Assembly: GCA_031979385.1 (NCBI GenBank)
Contig: DALZEF010000008.1
Location: 73,467 to 137,466 of the forward strand
Source: Timonella sp031979385
Lineage (GTDB): Bacteria > Actinomycetota > Actinomycetes > Actinomycetales > Cellulomonadaceae
Direction of reading: 5' to 3'
Length of the DNA: 64,000 nt
Position 1 is the stretch's first letter. Every line of letters starts with the position of its first letter. The position numbers and the translations under genes were made by a program. The notes under the pieces were generated by a model. The model was given only the letters and a program-made list of their open reading frames with translations, had not been told where the DNA came from and made no database searches. Positions 51,041 to 59,168 of the stretch are shown here, one piece after another.

Positions 51041-51964
51041 GTGGAAACGTCCCCCGCGTTTGACCTGAAGTCCTTGCTTTCAGGCGCGAATTCCCATCGC
51101 GTACTCCGTGCACTGGCCGACTGTGGCTGCTCAGACCTCTATGGTCGACTCATCGATATGTGTTCTGACCAAGACATCGTGGGCGGCCATTTGCCGCAGG
51201 GTGCGGTTGCCCTTATGTGGGAGCGCTATGCGGTCTCGGCTTGCGTGCATCTGCGTGAGGAACTGATCCTGCTCTATGCGCCCCTTGTCTCGTTGATCGC
51301 GCACAAGGTCGGTTCAAAGCTACCCAGTTCCGTCGAGGTGGCCGACCTCGTGTCCTACGGTACGTTTGGCCTCATTGACGCAATCGATAAGTTTGATCCG
51401 AGCCTCGACATCAAGTTTGAAACCTACGCATCGACCCGTATCAGGGGAGCGATCCTGGACCAACTGCGGGCCTTCGACTGGATCCCACGCTCAGTTCGCG
51501 CGAAAGCTCGCGCCTACGACCGGGCTTACCTTGAGATTGAAGCTGAGAAACATCGCGTCCCAACCAATGAGGAACTTGCATCTAGGCTCGAGATCTCAGA
51601 CAAAGAGCTGCGTCAAATCCAATGGCAGTTGTCCTCAACCAATCTGGTAGCACTCGACGAGGTTGTGGGCACCGGTGAACGCCTTGAACTGATCTCGGCA
51701 ATCGAGTCCGTACAGCGCGCAACCACCATTGATCCCGCTCTCGCATTCGATCAGCAGGAAGGGCGTGAGATTCTCGGACGGATCATCGATCTGCTCAACG
51801 AGCGCGAGAAGATCGTCATTTCGCTCTACTATTTCAAGGGCAGCACGCTCGCCGAAATCGGTCGGGCGCTTGGTGTCAGTGAGTCACGCGTTTCGCAGAT
51901 GCACTCCTCCATCCTTGTCCGTCTGCGTACGAGTCTCGCCGTCGCTGAGGGCCGAGACGTCTAG
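51041..51964 (+). CDS. RNA polymerase sigma factor of the WhiG/FliA (sigma-28) group
   Basis: A 307-residue sigma-70-family protein. Region 2 shows LREELILLYAPLVSLIAHKV, VEVADLVSYGTFGLIDAIDKF and FETYASTRIRGAILDQLRAF, then DWIPRSVRAKAR; region 3 and a complete region 4 (EREKIVISLYYFKGSTLAEI, GVSESRVSQMHSS) follow. The mix of RIRGAILDQLRxxDWxPR is characteristic of FliA/WhiG. About 65 residues precede region 2, longer than usual. GTG at 51041 follows AAAGGAA; an earlier frame start lies within xerC. In motile actinobacteria it drives flagellar genes; in streptomycetes, sporulation. No targets are visible here. Confidence 0.92.
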   Translation: METSPAFDLKSLLSGANSHRVLRALADCGCSDLYGRLIDMCSDQDIVGGHLPQGAVALMWERYAVSACVHLREELILLYAPLVSLIAHKVGSKLPSSVEVADLVSYGTFGLIDAIDKFDPSLDIKFETYASTRIRGAILDQLRAFDWIPRSVRAKARAYDRAYLEIEAEKHRVPTNEELASRLEISDKELRQIQWQLSSTNLVALDEVVGTGERLELISAIESVQRATTIDPALAFDQQEGREILGRIIDLLNEREKIVISLYYFKGSTLAEIGRALGVSESRVSQMHSSILVRLRTSLAVAEGRDV

Positions 51965-52130
51965 CGCTGCAGAACGGCTTTCTCGCTTCTCCTCGATTCA
52001 CACCGTCGATTTCGGTGCTGAGCCAAGAGTGTTGTAACTGTGCCTCCATGAGGGAACGTTATGGCAGTATTGGCTCGGTAGCATTCTGGGCCGCTTGCCT
52101 CCACCGATTTGGGCAGCTCAGGCAGAACGA

Positions 52131-52733
52131 TCAATTCGGCTTAAGCACGATCTGCACCCACCCACCCATGAGCCGCCACGGGTCTAGGTAGTCCCTACCA
52201 TCTACATGTCCCACATGAATGCACCGATCTTGGCAGTGGGCCGTGCTCTTGGCCGCGGTGTGTCCGAGCAGATCCCCGGCAAAGACCGGTGCGCCAACCG
52301 CGAGACCGGAATCAAGTGGTTCATATGTGACGCGGGTGCCATCGGCGCGGCTCACACTGACAACCGGCTTGCCAGCCACGGTTCCGGAAAAACTCACCGT
52401 GCCCTCCGCAATCGCGTACACAGGGTCACCGGGGTCCGCTGCGAAATCAATTCCACGATGCCCGCTCTGCCAGCGCTGGGCTGGGGGCTCAAAATCATGC
52501 ATGATCACCCCGATGTCCAACAGCCTCGGACGGGTTATATCGGTGGTGGACATATCCAGGGAGACTGGTAACTGCACGGCTCTATGATCCGAGGGAGTAG
52601 GGGCCTCGGAAGGAACGGCGCTCGGCGCCGTGATCGCCGCGGTGACCGACAACGCAATGTGCGTCGACAGGGCAACCAGCCTGATCGTCGTCAATCCAAA
52701 AAATCTCGGTGTAAGCCCCACATCCACTGCCAT
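52131..52733 (-). CDS. M23-family (LytM-like) peptidase
   Basis: A secreted 200-residue zinc peptidase or scaffold acting on peptidoglycan cross-bridges. An N-terminal hydrophobic segment (IRLVALSTHIALSVTAAI) acts as signal or anchor. The LytM fold has SGHRGIDFAADPGDPVYAIA (His and Asp ligands), GTVSFSG, a YEPL segment and CIHVGH carrying the HxxH-type histidines near the C-terminus. The actinobacterial gene often lies between the whiG-like sigma gene and rpsB, convergent to one and divergent from the other, as here. Two cysteines flank the second zinc motif. Confidence 0.88.
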   Translation of the reverse strand: MAVDVGLTPRFFGLTTIRLVALSTHIALSVTAAITAPSAVPSEAPTPSDHRAVQLPVSLDMSTTDITRPRLLDIGVIMHDFEPPAQRWQSGHRGIDFAADPGDPVYAIAEGTVSFSGTVAGKPVVSVSRADGTRVTYEPLDSGLAVGAPVFAGDLLGHTAAKSTAHCQDRCIHVGHVDGRDYLDPWRLMGGWVQIVLKPN

Positions 52734-53113
52734 GCTCGCACTCTATGCAATGTGCCTGTAGGCGCAGGAATATGTGTACCGAATCACGCCCGATCTGTGC
52801 ACAAACTGCTCGTGGTACGACGTGTGAATCCGGTAGACTTGAACCCGCATCAGGCTAGAGGTGTGCCTACGGGCGTGCTCGTGTCCGCGGAATAAAACCC
52901 GCAGATACTCCCAGATGACAAAAAGCGCTCGCGTCCCACTGCAGACATAGTGGGAACTCACGTTTACTAGTGGTCCGCCTCGGCGGTTGTGACGTGTGGA
53001 GCGTGGAGATCTCCCCAAAGGGGAGATGCCAACCCAAAGAACGCGACCAAACCGGTCGCCCGAATGTGTGTAATGCAGGGGAGGATCCCCGGTTGCACCG
53101 AAAGGAAATCGCC
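52734..53113 (+). other. rpsB promoter and leader region
   Basis: No gene is seen in these 380 bases between the divergent peptidase gene and rpsB. TAGACT near 52834-52839 may be a -10 box, giving a leader of more than 260 bases. The leader contains GGAGATCTCC and a GGGGAGAT pairing around 53005-53028, and a GCCG-type palindrome near 52978. Long rpsB leaders are commonly autoregulated by S2, which is only inferred here. Confidence 0.4.
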
Positions 53114-53929
53114 ATGGCAGTAGTAACCATGCGCCAGCTCCTCGACGCAGGTGTTCACTTCGGACACCAGACCCGTCGCTGGAACCCAAAGATGAAGCGC
53201 TTCATCCTCACCGAGCGCAACGGCATCTACATCGTTGACCTCCAGAAGTCGCTTTCGTACATCGACCGTGCATACGAATTCGTCAAGGAAACCGTTGCAC
53301 ACGGTGGCTCGATCCTGTTTGTTGGTACCAAGAAGCAGGCTCAGGAACCAGTCGCAGAGCAGGCAGCACGCGTGGGAATGCCATACGTGAACCACCGCTG
53401 GCTGGGTGGTATGCTCACCAACTTCTCGACCGTCAACAAGCGCCTCCAGCGTCTCAAGGAACTCGAGCAGATCGACTTCGACGACGTTGCAGGTTCCGTT
53501 TACACCAAGAAGGAACTCCTCATCATGCGCCGCGAGAAGGACAAGCTCGCACGCACCCTCGGCGGAATCCGAGACATGGCGAAGGTTCCTTCGGCAATCT
53601 GGATCGTGGACACCAACAAGGAACACCTTGCTGTTGACGAGGCACGCAAGCTTGGCGTGCCAGTCGTGGCAATCCTTGACACCAACTGCGACCCAGACGT
53701 AGTTGACTTCCCAATCCCAGGTAACGACGACGCGATCCGCGCCGTACAGCTCCTGACCCGTGTCATCGCCGACGCTGCTGCAGAGGGCCTCGTGGCTCGC
53801 AGCAAGGGTGGCAAGACCGGTGCCGCTGACGCTGAGCCACTCGCAGAATGGGAGCGCGAGCTCCTCGAGGCCGGCGCAGAAGCAGCAGCTCCAGCAGAAG
53901 CAGCACCAGTTGCTGAAGAAGCTAAGTAA
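53114..53929 (+). CDS. rpsB: 30S ribosomal protein S2
   Basis: A small-subunit protein needed for S1 binding. The 271-residue product starts MAVVTMRQLLDAGVHFGHQT, with RWNPKMKRFILTERNGIYI, VNHRWLGGMLTNF and the C-terminal VDFPIPGNDDAIRA. An Ala/Glu-rich extension follows (ending EAAPVAEEAK). AAAGGAAA precedes the ATG; an in-frame start at 52970 is in the leader. It forms a pair with tsf, separated by a hairpin. Confidence 0.98.
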   Translation: MAVVTMRQLLDAGVHFGHQTRRWNPKMKRFILTERNGIYIVDLQKSLSYIDRAYEFVKETVAHGGSILFVGTKKQAQEPVAEQAARVGMPYVNHRWLGGMLTNFSTVNKRLQRLKELEQIDFDDVAGSVYTKKELLIMRREKDKLARTLGGIRDMAKVPSAIWIVDTNKEHLAVDEARKLGVPVVAILDTNCDPDVVDFPIPGNDDAIRAVQLLTRVIADAAAEGLVARSKGGKTGAADAEPLAEWERELLEAGAEAAAPAEAAPVAEEAK

Positions 53930-53950
53930 GACCCACTGAAGTCTTAAAAA

Positions 53951-53977
53951 TTGGCGGCCGGTCATACCGGCCGCCAA
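53951..53977 (+). terminator. hairpin between rpsB and tsf
   Basis: TTGGCGGCCGGT and ACCGGCCGCCAA form a perfect 12-base stem with a 3-base loop, 22 bases after rpsB. No U-run follows, so it may attenuate rather than end transcription, or stabilise the rpsB message. Confidence 0.6.
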
Positions 53978-54013
53978 TAGTCTTGACAAGCCACCACAGT
54001 TTAAGGACAAACA

Positions 54014-54859
54014 ATGGCAAACTACACTGCCGCTGACATCAAGGCGCTTCGCGAGCGCACTGGTGCTGGAATGCTTGACGTCAAGAAGGCCCTTGACGAG
54101 GCAAACGGTGACTCGGAGAAGGCTCTCGAGATCATCCGCGTTAAGGGTCTCAAGGGTGTTGCGAAGCGTGAAGACCGTGCAACCTCCGAAGGCCTCATCG
54201 CCGCAGACATCAAGGACGTTGACGGTGCTCAGGTTGGTACCCTCATCGAACTGAACTGCGAAACCGACTTCGTTGCAAAGGCCGCTAAGTTCATCGAACT
54301 CGGCGAGACCGTTCTCGCAGCAGTTATCGCTTCCGGTGCACAGTCTGCTGAAGAGGCACTCGCCGCTGAGGTGGACGGACAGAGTCTCAAGGACCTCATC
54401 GACGCAGAAGCAGCAACCCTCGGCGAGAAGATCGTTCTTCGCCGTGTTGCAGTTGTATCCGGCCCAGCCGTGACCGCTTACCTGCACCGCACCGCAAAGG
54501 ACCTGCCACCATCAATCGGTGTTTTCGTTGTCACCGACGCAAACGCTGCTTCGGTAGCCAAGGACGTTGCACAGCACGTTGCTGCGCTGTCCCCAGAGTT
54601 CCTCTCCCGCGAAGACGTTCCAGCCGAGAAGGTTGACAACGAGCGTCGCATCGCCCAGGACACTGCTCGTGCAGAAGGCGCTAACAAGCCTGAGCACATC
54701 ATCGAAAAGATCGCTGAGAACCGTCTTGGCAAGTTCTTCGAGGAAGTTGTTCTTGTGGAGCAGCCTCTCGCAAAGGACCCGTCCAAGAAGGTCGGTCAGG
54801 TTATCGCTGACGCCAAGGGTGAGCTCAAGAGCTTCGTCCGCTTCCGCGTAGGCGCCTGA
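54014..54859 (+). CDS. tsf: elongation factor Ts
   Basis: The nucleotide-exchange factor for EF-Tu. The 281-residue product begins MANYTAADIKALRERTGAGM and has LDVKKALDEANGDSEKA, the signature IELNCETDFVAK, and the C-terminal RFRVGA. AAGGA precedes the ATG. It follows rpsB as in nearly all bacteria. A terminator separates it from pyrH. Confidence 0.98.
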   Translation: MANYTAADIKALRERTGAGMLDVKKALDEANGDSEKALEIIRVKGLKGVAKREDRATSEGLIAADIKDVDGAQVGTLIELNCETDFVAKAAKFIELGETVLAAVIASGAQSAEEALAAEVDGQSLKDLIDAEAATLGEKIVLRRVAVVSGPAVTAYLHRTAKDLPPSIGVFVVTDANAASVAKDVAQHVAALSPEFLSREDVPAEKVDNERRIAQDTARAEGANKPEHIIEKIAENRLGKFFEEVVLVEQPLAKDPSKKVGQVIADAKGELKSFVRFRVGA

Positions 54860-54872
54860 ATCTAGGCAACGT

Positions 54873-54912
54873 CAAATGCCCGGTCCCGCAACTCGTGGGG
54901 ACCGGGCATTTG
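54873..54912 (+). terminator. terminator after tsf
   Basis: A perfect 15-base stem (54873-54887 with 54898-54912) with a 10-base loop lies 13 bases after the tsf stop. It ends in TTTG and has no longer U-tract. Confidence 0.75.
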
Positions 54913-55058
54913 ATGCACATAGCCGAATTTCCGCCCCTTGACCCTTAGGGCAACGGCGACTCACGCAACAGGTCGAATCTCGGTACTGACGTGGGAATAA
55001 GAGTAGTGTCGTACTTGGGGTACCAAGTGCTTTATTTGAGTAGAACCGGAGTAGTTCC

Positions 55059-55823
55059 ATGTCCAGTACCGAAACCAGTTCCACAGTTGGGTCCGAGGCG
55101 ACAACAACGCCGCGCACTGCGCGCCGTGTTCTGCTCAAGCTCTCGGGTGAGGCTTTTGGTGGTGGACAGATCGGACTAGCCTCCGATGTTGTGCGTCGCG
55201 TTGCCGCAGAGATCGCCGCTGCAGTGGCGCAGGGCGTTCAAGTGGCAATCGTGGTTGGTGGTGGTAATTTCTTCCGCGGTGCCGAGCTTTCGCAGCAAGG
55301 ACTGGACCGTGCGCGCGCCGACTATATGGGTATGCTCGGAACCGTCATGAACTGCCTCGCCCTTCAGGACTTTCTCGAACAGGCTGGTGTCTCCACCCGC
55401 GTTCAAACTGCCATCACGATGGGTCAGGTTGCAGAGCCGTACATCCCGCTGCGTGCCATCCGCCACCTTGAAAAGGGGCGCGTGGTGATTTTTGGTGCTG
55501 GCGCCGGAATGCCTTACTTTTCCACCGACACGGTTGCCGTGCAGCGTGCACTCGAGACCGGTTGCAAAGAGGTTCTCATGGGCAAGAACGGGGTGGACGG
55601 CGTCTACACATCCGATCCGCGAACCAACCCAGATGCAGAACTAATGGACGAGGTCTCGTTCACCGACGCGCTCGTTCAGGGCCTTGGTGTCATGGACGCC
55701 GCTGCGATGAGTCTCGGCCGTGACAATAACCTGACCATGCGCGTGTTCGGTATGGATGAGGAGGGCAACGTGACCCGCGCACTCGTCGGCGAAGAAATTG
55801 GTACCGCCGTCACCGCCGACTAG
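55059..55823 (+). CDS. pyrH: UMP kinase
   Basis: Phosphorylates UMP to UDP; hexameric amino-acid-kinase-fold enzyme regulated by GTP and UTP. The 254-residue product has RRVLLKLSGEAFGGG, IVVGGGNFFRGAELS, ARADYMGMLGTVMN and YFSTDTVAVQRALE in order. About 20 Ser/Thr-rich residues precede the core. The start is ATG at 55059 after CGGAG. It forms an operon-like run with frr, cdsA and the genes that follow. Confidence 0.96.
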   Translation: MSSTETSSTVGSEATTTPRTARRVLLKLSGEAFGGGQIGLASDVVRRVAAEIAAAVAQGVQVAIVVGGGNFFRGAELSQQGLDRARADYMGMLGTVMNCLALQDFLEQAGVSTRVQTAITMGQVAEPYIPLRAIRHLEKGRVVIFGAGAGMPYFSTDTVAVQRALETGCKEVLMGKNGVDGVYTSDPRTNPDAELMDEVSFTDALVQGLGVMDAAAMSLGRDNNLTMRVFGMDEEGNVTRALVGEEIGTAVTAD

Positions 55824-55886
55824 GCTGGTATCTAGTTTCCCAATCTCAACGTGCCCGGTAGGGTGCACAAACTCAAGGAGTTAACA

Positions 55887-56441
55887 ATGGACGAGATCCT
55901 TCTCGAAGCCGAAGAAAAGATGGAACGCGCGGTCGAGGTCGCCAAAGAGGAATTTGCGGGAATCCGCACGGGACGTGCGAACTCCGGCATGTTCTCCAAG
56001 ATCATGGTGGACTATTACGGTGCCCCGACTCCGCTCCAGCAACTGGCATCGTTCAACATCCCAGATGCTCGCACGGTTTTGATCAACCCATTCGACAAGT
56101 CCGCTATGACCGTCATCGAAAAGGCGCTGCGCGAATCGGACTTGGGAGTGAACCCGTCGAACGACGGTGTGGCCATCCGTATCGTCATGCCGGCACTCAC
56201 TGAAGAACGCCGCCGCGACTACGTGAAACTTGCCAAGACCAAGGGCGAGGACGGCCGCGTATCGATCCGCTCCGTACGCCGCAAGGCAAAGGACCAGATC
56301 GACAAGGCCGTCAAGGATGGCGAATATGGTGAGGACGAGGGTGCTCGTGCCGAGAAGGAGCTTGAGGCTCTGACCAAGCGCCACGTTGAAGCCATTGACG
56401 CGCTGCTTGCTGGTAAAGAAGCAGAACTCCTCGAAGTCTGA
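55887..56441 (+). CDS. frr: ribosome recycling factor
   Basis: Splits post-termination ribosomes with EF-G. The 184-residue product starts MDEILLEAEEKMERAVEVAK and has IRTGRANSGMFSKIMVDYYG, RTVLINPFDKSAM, ALRESDLGVNPSNDGVAIRI and LTEERRRDYVK. AAGGAG precedes the ATG at 55887; the in-frame ATG at 55851 is earlier than homologues. The stop overlaps cdsA by one base. Confidence 0.97.
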   Translation: MDEILLEAEEKMERAVEVAKEEFAGIRTGRANSGMFSKIMVDYYGAPTPLQQLASFNIPDARTVLINPFDKSAMTVIEKALRESDLGVNPSNDGVAIRIVMPALTEERRRDYVKLAKTKGEDGRVSIRSVRRKAKDQIDKAVKDGEYGEDEGARAEKELEALTKRHVEAIDALLAGKEAELLEV

Positions 56442-57301
56442 TGAGTCAGCCGGACGCAGCGTCCGAGGTGGTTGCCTCGCGGGCAACCCATACGGGTAGG
56501 AACTTGCCGGTAGCGATCACAGTGGCAGTCGTATTGCTTGCTGCGGTCGCCTCCTCGCTGTTCTACCGCAAGGAACTGTTTGTTGGACTCGCCGTCATCG
56601 CGGTCTGCCTGGGCCTATATGAGTTGGGTAAGGCATTCTCCGTGCGCGATATCAGGATTCCGTTGCTGCCGGTCATGGTCGGCACCGCCGGGATACTGAT
56701 TTCCACCTATATCTCTGGGCCCGAGGCTTTGATGGTCTCCTTTGCGCTGACCGTCGGAGCGGTGGTGGTGTGGCGTGTGATCGACGGTGGCGGTATTGAG
56801 GCTGTCCGCGACAGTGCCGCAGGACTTTTTGCAGCAGCCTACCCTCCACTCATGGGCGGGTTCGTGATGCTGATGCTCACGGCCGATGACGGTCCAATCC
56901 AGGTTGCGATTTTCATTCTGCTCGCGGTTGCCAATGATACGGGCGGCTTCTTCGCGGGTGTGAGGTTCGGCAGACACCCACTTGCCCCGACGATCAGCCC
57001 CAAGAAGTCATGGGAGGGTCTCGCGGGATCGTTCGCTTTGACCATGCTCGTGGGAGTCATCGGAGCCACGTTCTTCCTGCACATGAATCCGGTCGTTGGC
57101 GTAATCCTTGGTCTGATCACCCCGATCACGGCAACGGTCGGTGACCTGGCCGAGTCACTTATCAAACGGGATCTCGGGCTCAAGGACATGGGTACGCTAC
57201 TGCCCGGACACGGCGGGGTCCTGGATCGTCTGGATTCACTGCTGCTCACTGCCCCGTTCGTGTACCTGATGTTCTCATCGGCAAGTGGTCTACCGGTATA
57301 G
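56441..57301 (+). CDS. cdsA: phosphatidate cytidylyltransferase
   Basis: Makes CDP-diacylglycerol from phosphatidate and CTP for phospholipid synthesis in the membrane. The 286-residue polytopic protein has about eight hydrophobic segments. Family motifs are ANDTGGFFAGVRFGRHPLAP, TISPKKSWEG and the C-terminal signature GDLAESLIKRDLGLKDMG followed by LPGHGGVLDRLDSLL. The first 25 residues are a polar cytoplasmic tail. It starts in a TGATG overlap with frr. Confidence 0.95.
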   Translation: MSQPDAASEVVASRATHTGRNLPVAITVAVVLLAAVASSLFYRKELFVGLAVIAVCLGLYELGKAFSVRDIRIPLLPVMVGTAGILISTYISGPEALMVSFALTVGAVVVWRVIDGGGIEAVRDSAAGLFAAAYPPLMGGFVMLMLTADDGPIQVAIFILLAVANDTGGFFAGVRFGRHPLAPTISPKKSWEGLAGSFALTMLVGVIGATFFLHMNPVVGVILGLITPITATVGDLAESLIKRDLGLKDMGTLLPGHGGVLDRLDSLLLTAPFVYLMFSSASGLPV

Positions 57302-57376
57302 CCACTCTCAGGTAGGGTGCGCATAGGATAAAGAGACGCTCAAGCGCGAGTTTTAGACGCCAAGGAAGGTAGTTGC

Positions 57377-57922
57377 ATGGCTGGGATGTTTGACACCGTG
57401 TCGGGAATGAAAAAAGGTTACGACATTGACGAGGTCGATGATTTCTTCCAACACGCACGGGAAGTCTACGAGGGCGCGGCCAGCGAGCCGTTGACCCACC
57501 GTGACATTCACACGTGCGTGTTCGACGTAGTCCGCAAGGGCTATGACACGGATCAGGTGGATGCAGCGCTCAACAGGCTTGAGAACGCCTTCGTGGCTCG
57601 TGAGAAGCAGTTGATTTTGACTCAGCGGGGTCCAGAGGCCTGGAGCGCAACCCTCAATGAACGGGCACAGACCCTCTATCCACGTCTTGGGCGTCCACGC
57701 GGTGAACGCTTCGCACACCCGAAAGGCAGCGGTTACTCGATTGAGGAAGTCGACAACCTGTGTGCGAACCTCGTGAAGTTCTTTGACGGTAAGTTGCGTG
57801 TGACGGCATCGGAATTGCGCGCTATCACGTTCGGCGCAGCACGCGGTAAGAACGCGTACGAGGAAGCATCAGTCGACGCCTTCATGGCTCGCGCAATTGA
57901 GGTGCTGCTTGGTGTCGAATGA
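57377..57922 (+). CDS. DivIVA-domain repeat protein
   Basis: A 181-residue protein made of repeated DivIVA-type motifs: FDTVSGMKKGYDIDEVDDFF near residue 5, FDVVRKGYDTDQVDAALNRL near 48, FAHPKGSGYSIEEVDNLC near 112 and ITFGAARGKNAYEEASVDAF near 146. The F...GY..EEVD..L pattern is the membrane-binding DivIVA N-terminal motif, but the long coiled coil of true DivIVA is missing. Such proteins are found next to cdsA or dxr in actinobacteria and may help place cell-envelope enzymes. AAGGAAGG precedes the ATG. Its end overlaps the dxr start by 11 bases. Confidence 0.85.
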   Translation: MAGMFDTVSGMKKGYDIDEVDDFFQHAREVYEGAASEPLTHRDIHTCVFDVVRKGYDTDQVDAALNRLENAFVAREKQLILTQRGPEAWSATLNERAQTLYPRLGRPRGERFAHPKGSGYSIEEVDNLCANLVKFFDGKLRVTASELRAITFGAARGKNAYEEASVDAFMARAIEVLLGVE

Positions 57923-59087
57923 CTCCCGTGACCGGGTGGTCGTTCTCGGCTCAACCGGTTCGATCGGTACGCAGGCGCTTGATGTCATGGGGCGTCACCC
58001 TGACCGGTTCGAGGTGGCAGGGTTAAGCGCTGGGGGAGGAGACCTCGACCTTCTCGTGCGTCAGGCTACCAGTTTCAATGTTCCTGTTGTTGGCGTCGCC
58101 GATGCAGGCCGCGCCGGCCTCCTCAAGGAGAAGCTGACGGCTGCCGGAAGCAAGGCCCACGTCCTCGCCGGTCCGGAGGCCTCGACGCAGTTGGCAGGTA
58201 TCCCGAGCGACACTGTCTTGAACGGTATCACCGGTTCGGTCGGGCTGAAGCCTACTCTGGCCGCGCTTGAGAGTGGTGCGACTCTGGCCCTCGCGAACAA
58301 AGAGTCCCTGGTTGTCGGCGGACAGTTGGTCAAGCAGGCGATGCAGCGTCCCGATCAGATCGTTCCAGTGGACTCGGAGCATTCGGCGATGGCCCAGTCC
58401 TTGCGCGGTGGTCGGCGTAGTGAGGTCACGAAGTTCATTCTGACCGCATCGGGAGGGCCTTTTCGGGGCTGTACTTCCGAGCAACTGACTCAGGTGACGC
58501 CGGAACAGGCGCTTGCACATCCGACGTGGAACATGGGGCCGATGGTCACGATCAACTCATCGACCCTGGTCAACAAGGCGCTAGAACTCATCGAAGCCCA
58601 CCTGTTGTTCGATGTTCCGGTGCAGGACATCACGGTTGTCGTACACCCACAGTCAGTCATCCACTCGATGGTCGAGTTCATCGACGGAAGCACGATCGCC
58701 CAGGCATCGCCTCCTGACATGCGCCTGCCGATCGCTTTGGGCCTGAGCTGGCCCGAACGTATTGAGAACGGCTCTGTCTCAGTCGACTGGACGCAGTCAC
58801 ACGCCTGGGAGTTTCTGCCGTTGGACAGCGCGGTGTTCCCAGCAGTCGACTTGGCGCGTGAAGCCGTACAGGCCTCCGCAACCCACCCAGCAGTGTTCAA
58901 CGCGGCCAATGAGGAATGCGTCCATGCGTTTCTTGCGGGCCGGATCGGATACCTTGACATCGTCTCCACTGTGCGCCACGTGCTTGAAGATCACGCAGTG
59001 GTAGGCGGTGAGGTCATGCTTGACGATGTGCTTGAGGTTGAGCTGTGGGCGCGACGTCGCGCCCACGAAATCATTGACGCCATATAG
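57912..59087 (+). CDS. dxr: 1-deoxy-D-xylulose 5-phosphate reductoisomerase
   Basis: Converts DXP to 2-C-methyl-D-erythritol 4-phosphate, the committed step of the MEP isoprenoid pathway, using NADPH and a divalent metal. The 391-residue product shows VVVLGSTGSIGTQALDV, ALANKESLVVGGQLV, PVDSEHSAM, TASGGPFRG and HPTWNMGPMVTINSSTL. GTG at 57912 has GAGGTG upstream and is preferred over a TTG at 57897. ispG, a later step of the same pathway, lies two genes downstream. Confidence 0.96.
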   Translation: MSNDSRDRVVVLGSTGSIGTQALDVMGRHPDRFEVAGLSAGGGDLDLLVRQATSFNVPVVGVADAGRAGLLKEKLTAAGSKAHVLAGPEASTQLAGIPSDTVLNGITGSVGLKPTLAALESGATLALANKESLVVGGQLVKQAMQRPDQIVPVDSEHSAMAQSLRGGRRSEVTKFILTASGGPFRGCTSEQLTQVTPEQALAHPTWNMGPMVTINSSTLVNKALELIEAHLLFDVPVQDITVVVHPQSVIHSMVEFIDGSTIAQASPPDMRLPIALGLSWPERIENGSVSVDWTQSHAWEFLPLDSAVFPAVDLAREAVQASATHPAVFNAANEECVHAFLAGRIGYLDIVSTVRHVLEDHAVVGGEVMLDDVLEVELWARRRAHEIIDAI

Positions 59088-59168
59088 GCGTGAGGTTTCT
59101 TGGTATTCGTTCAGGTTCATTCGGCAGACTTGATTCGCTGATTGTGGCGATACTTTTGAGGAAGTGAT

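Noticed and set aside
52967..54487. 506-codon open frame on the minus strand
   Set aside because: It is antisense to rpsB and tsf, both fully supported, and very rich in Cys and Leu as expected of a shadow frame.
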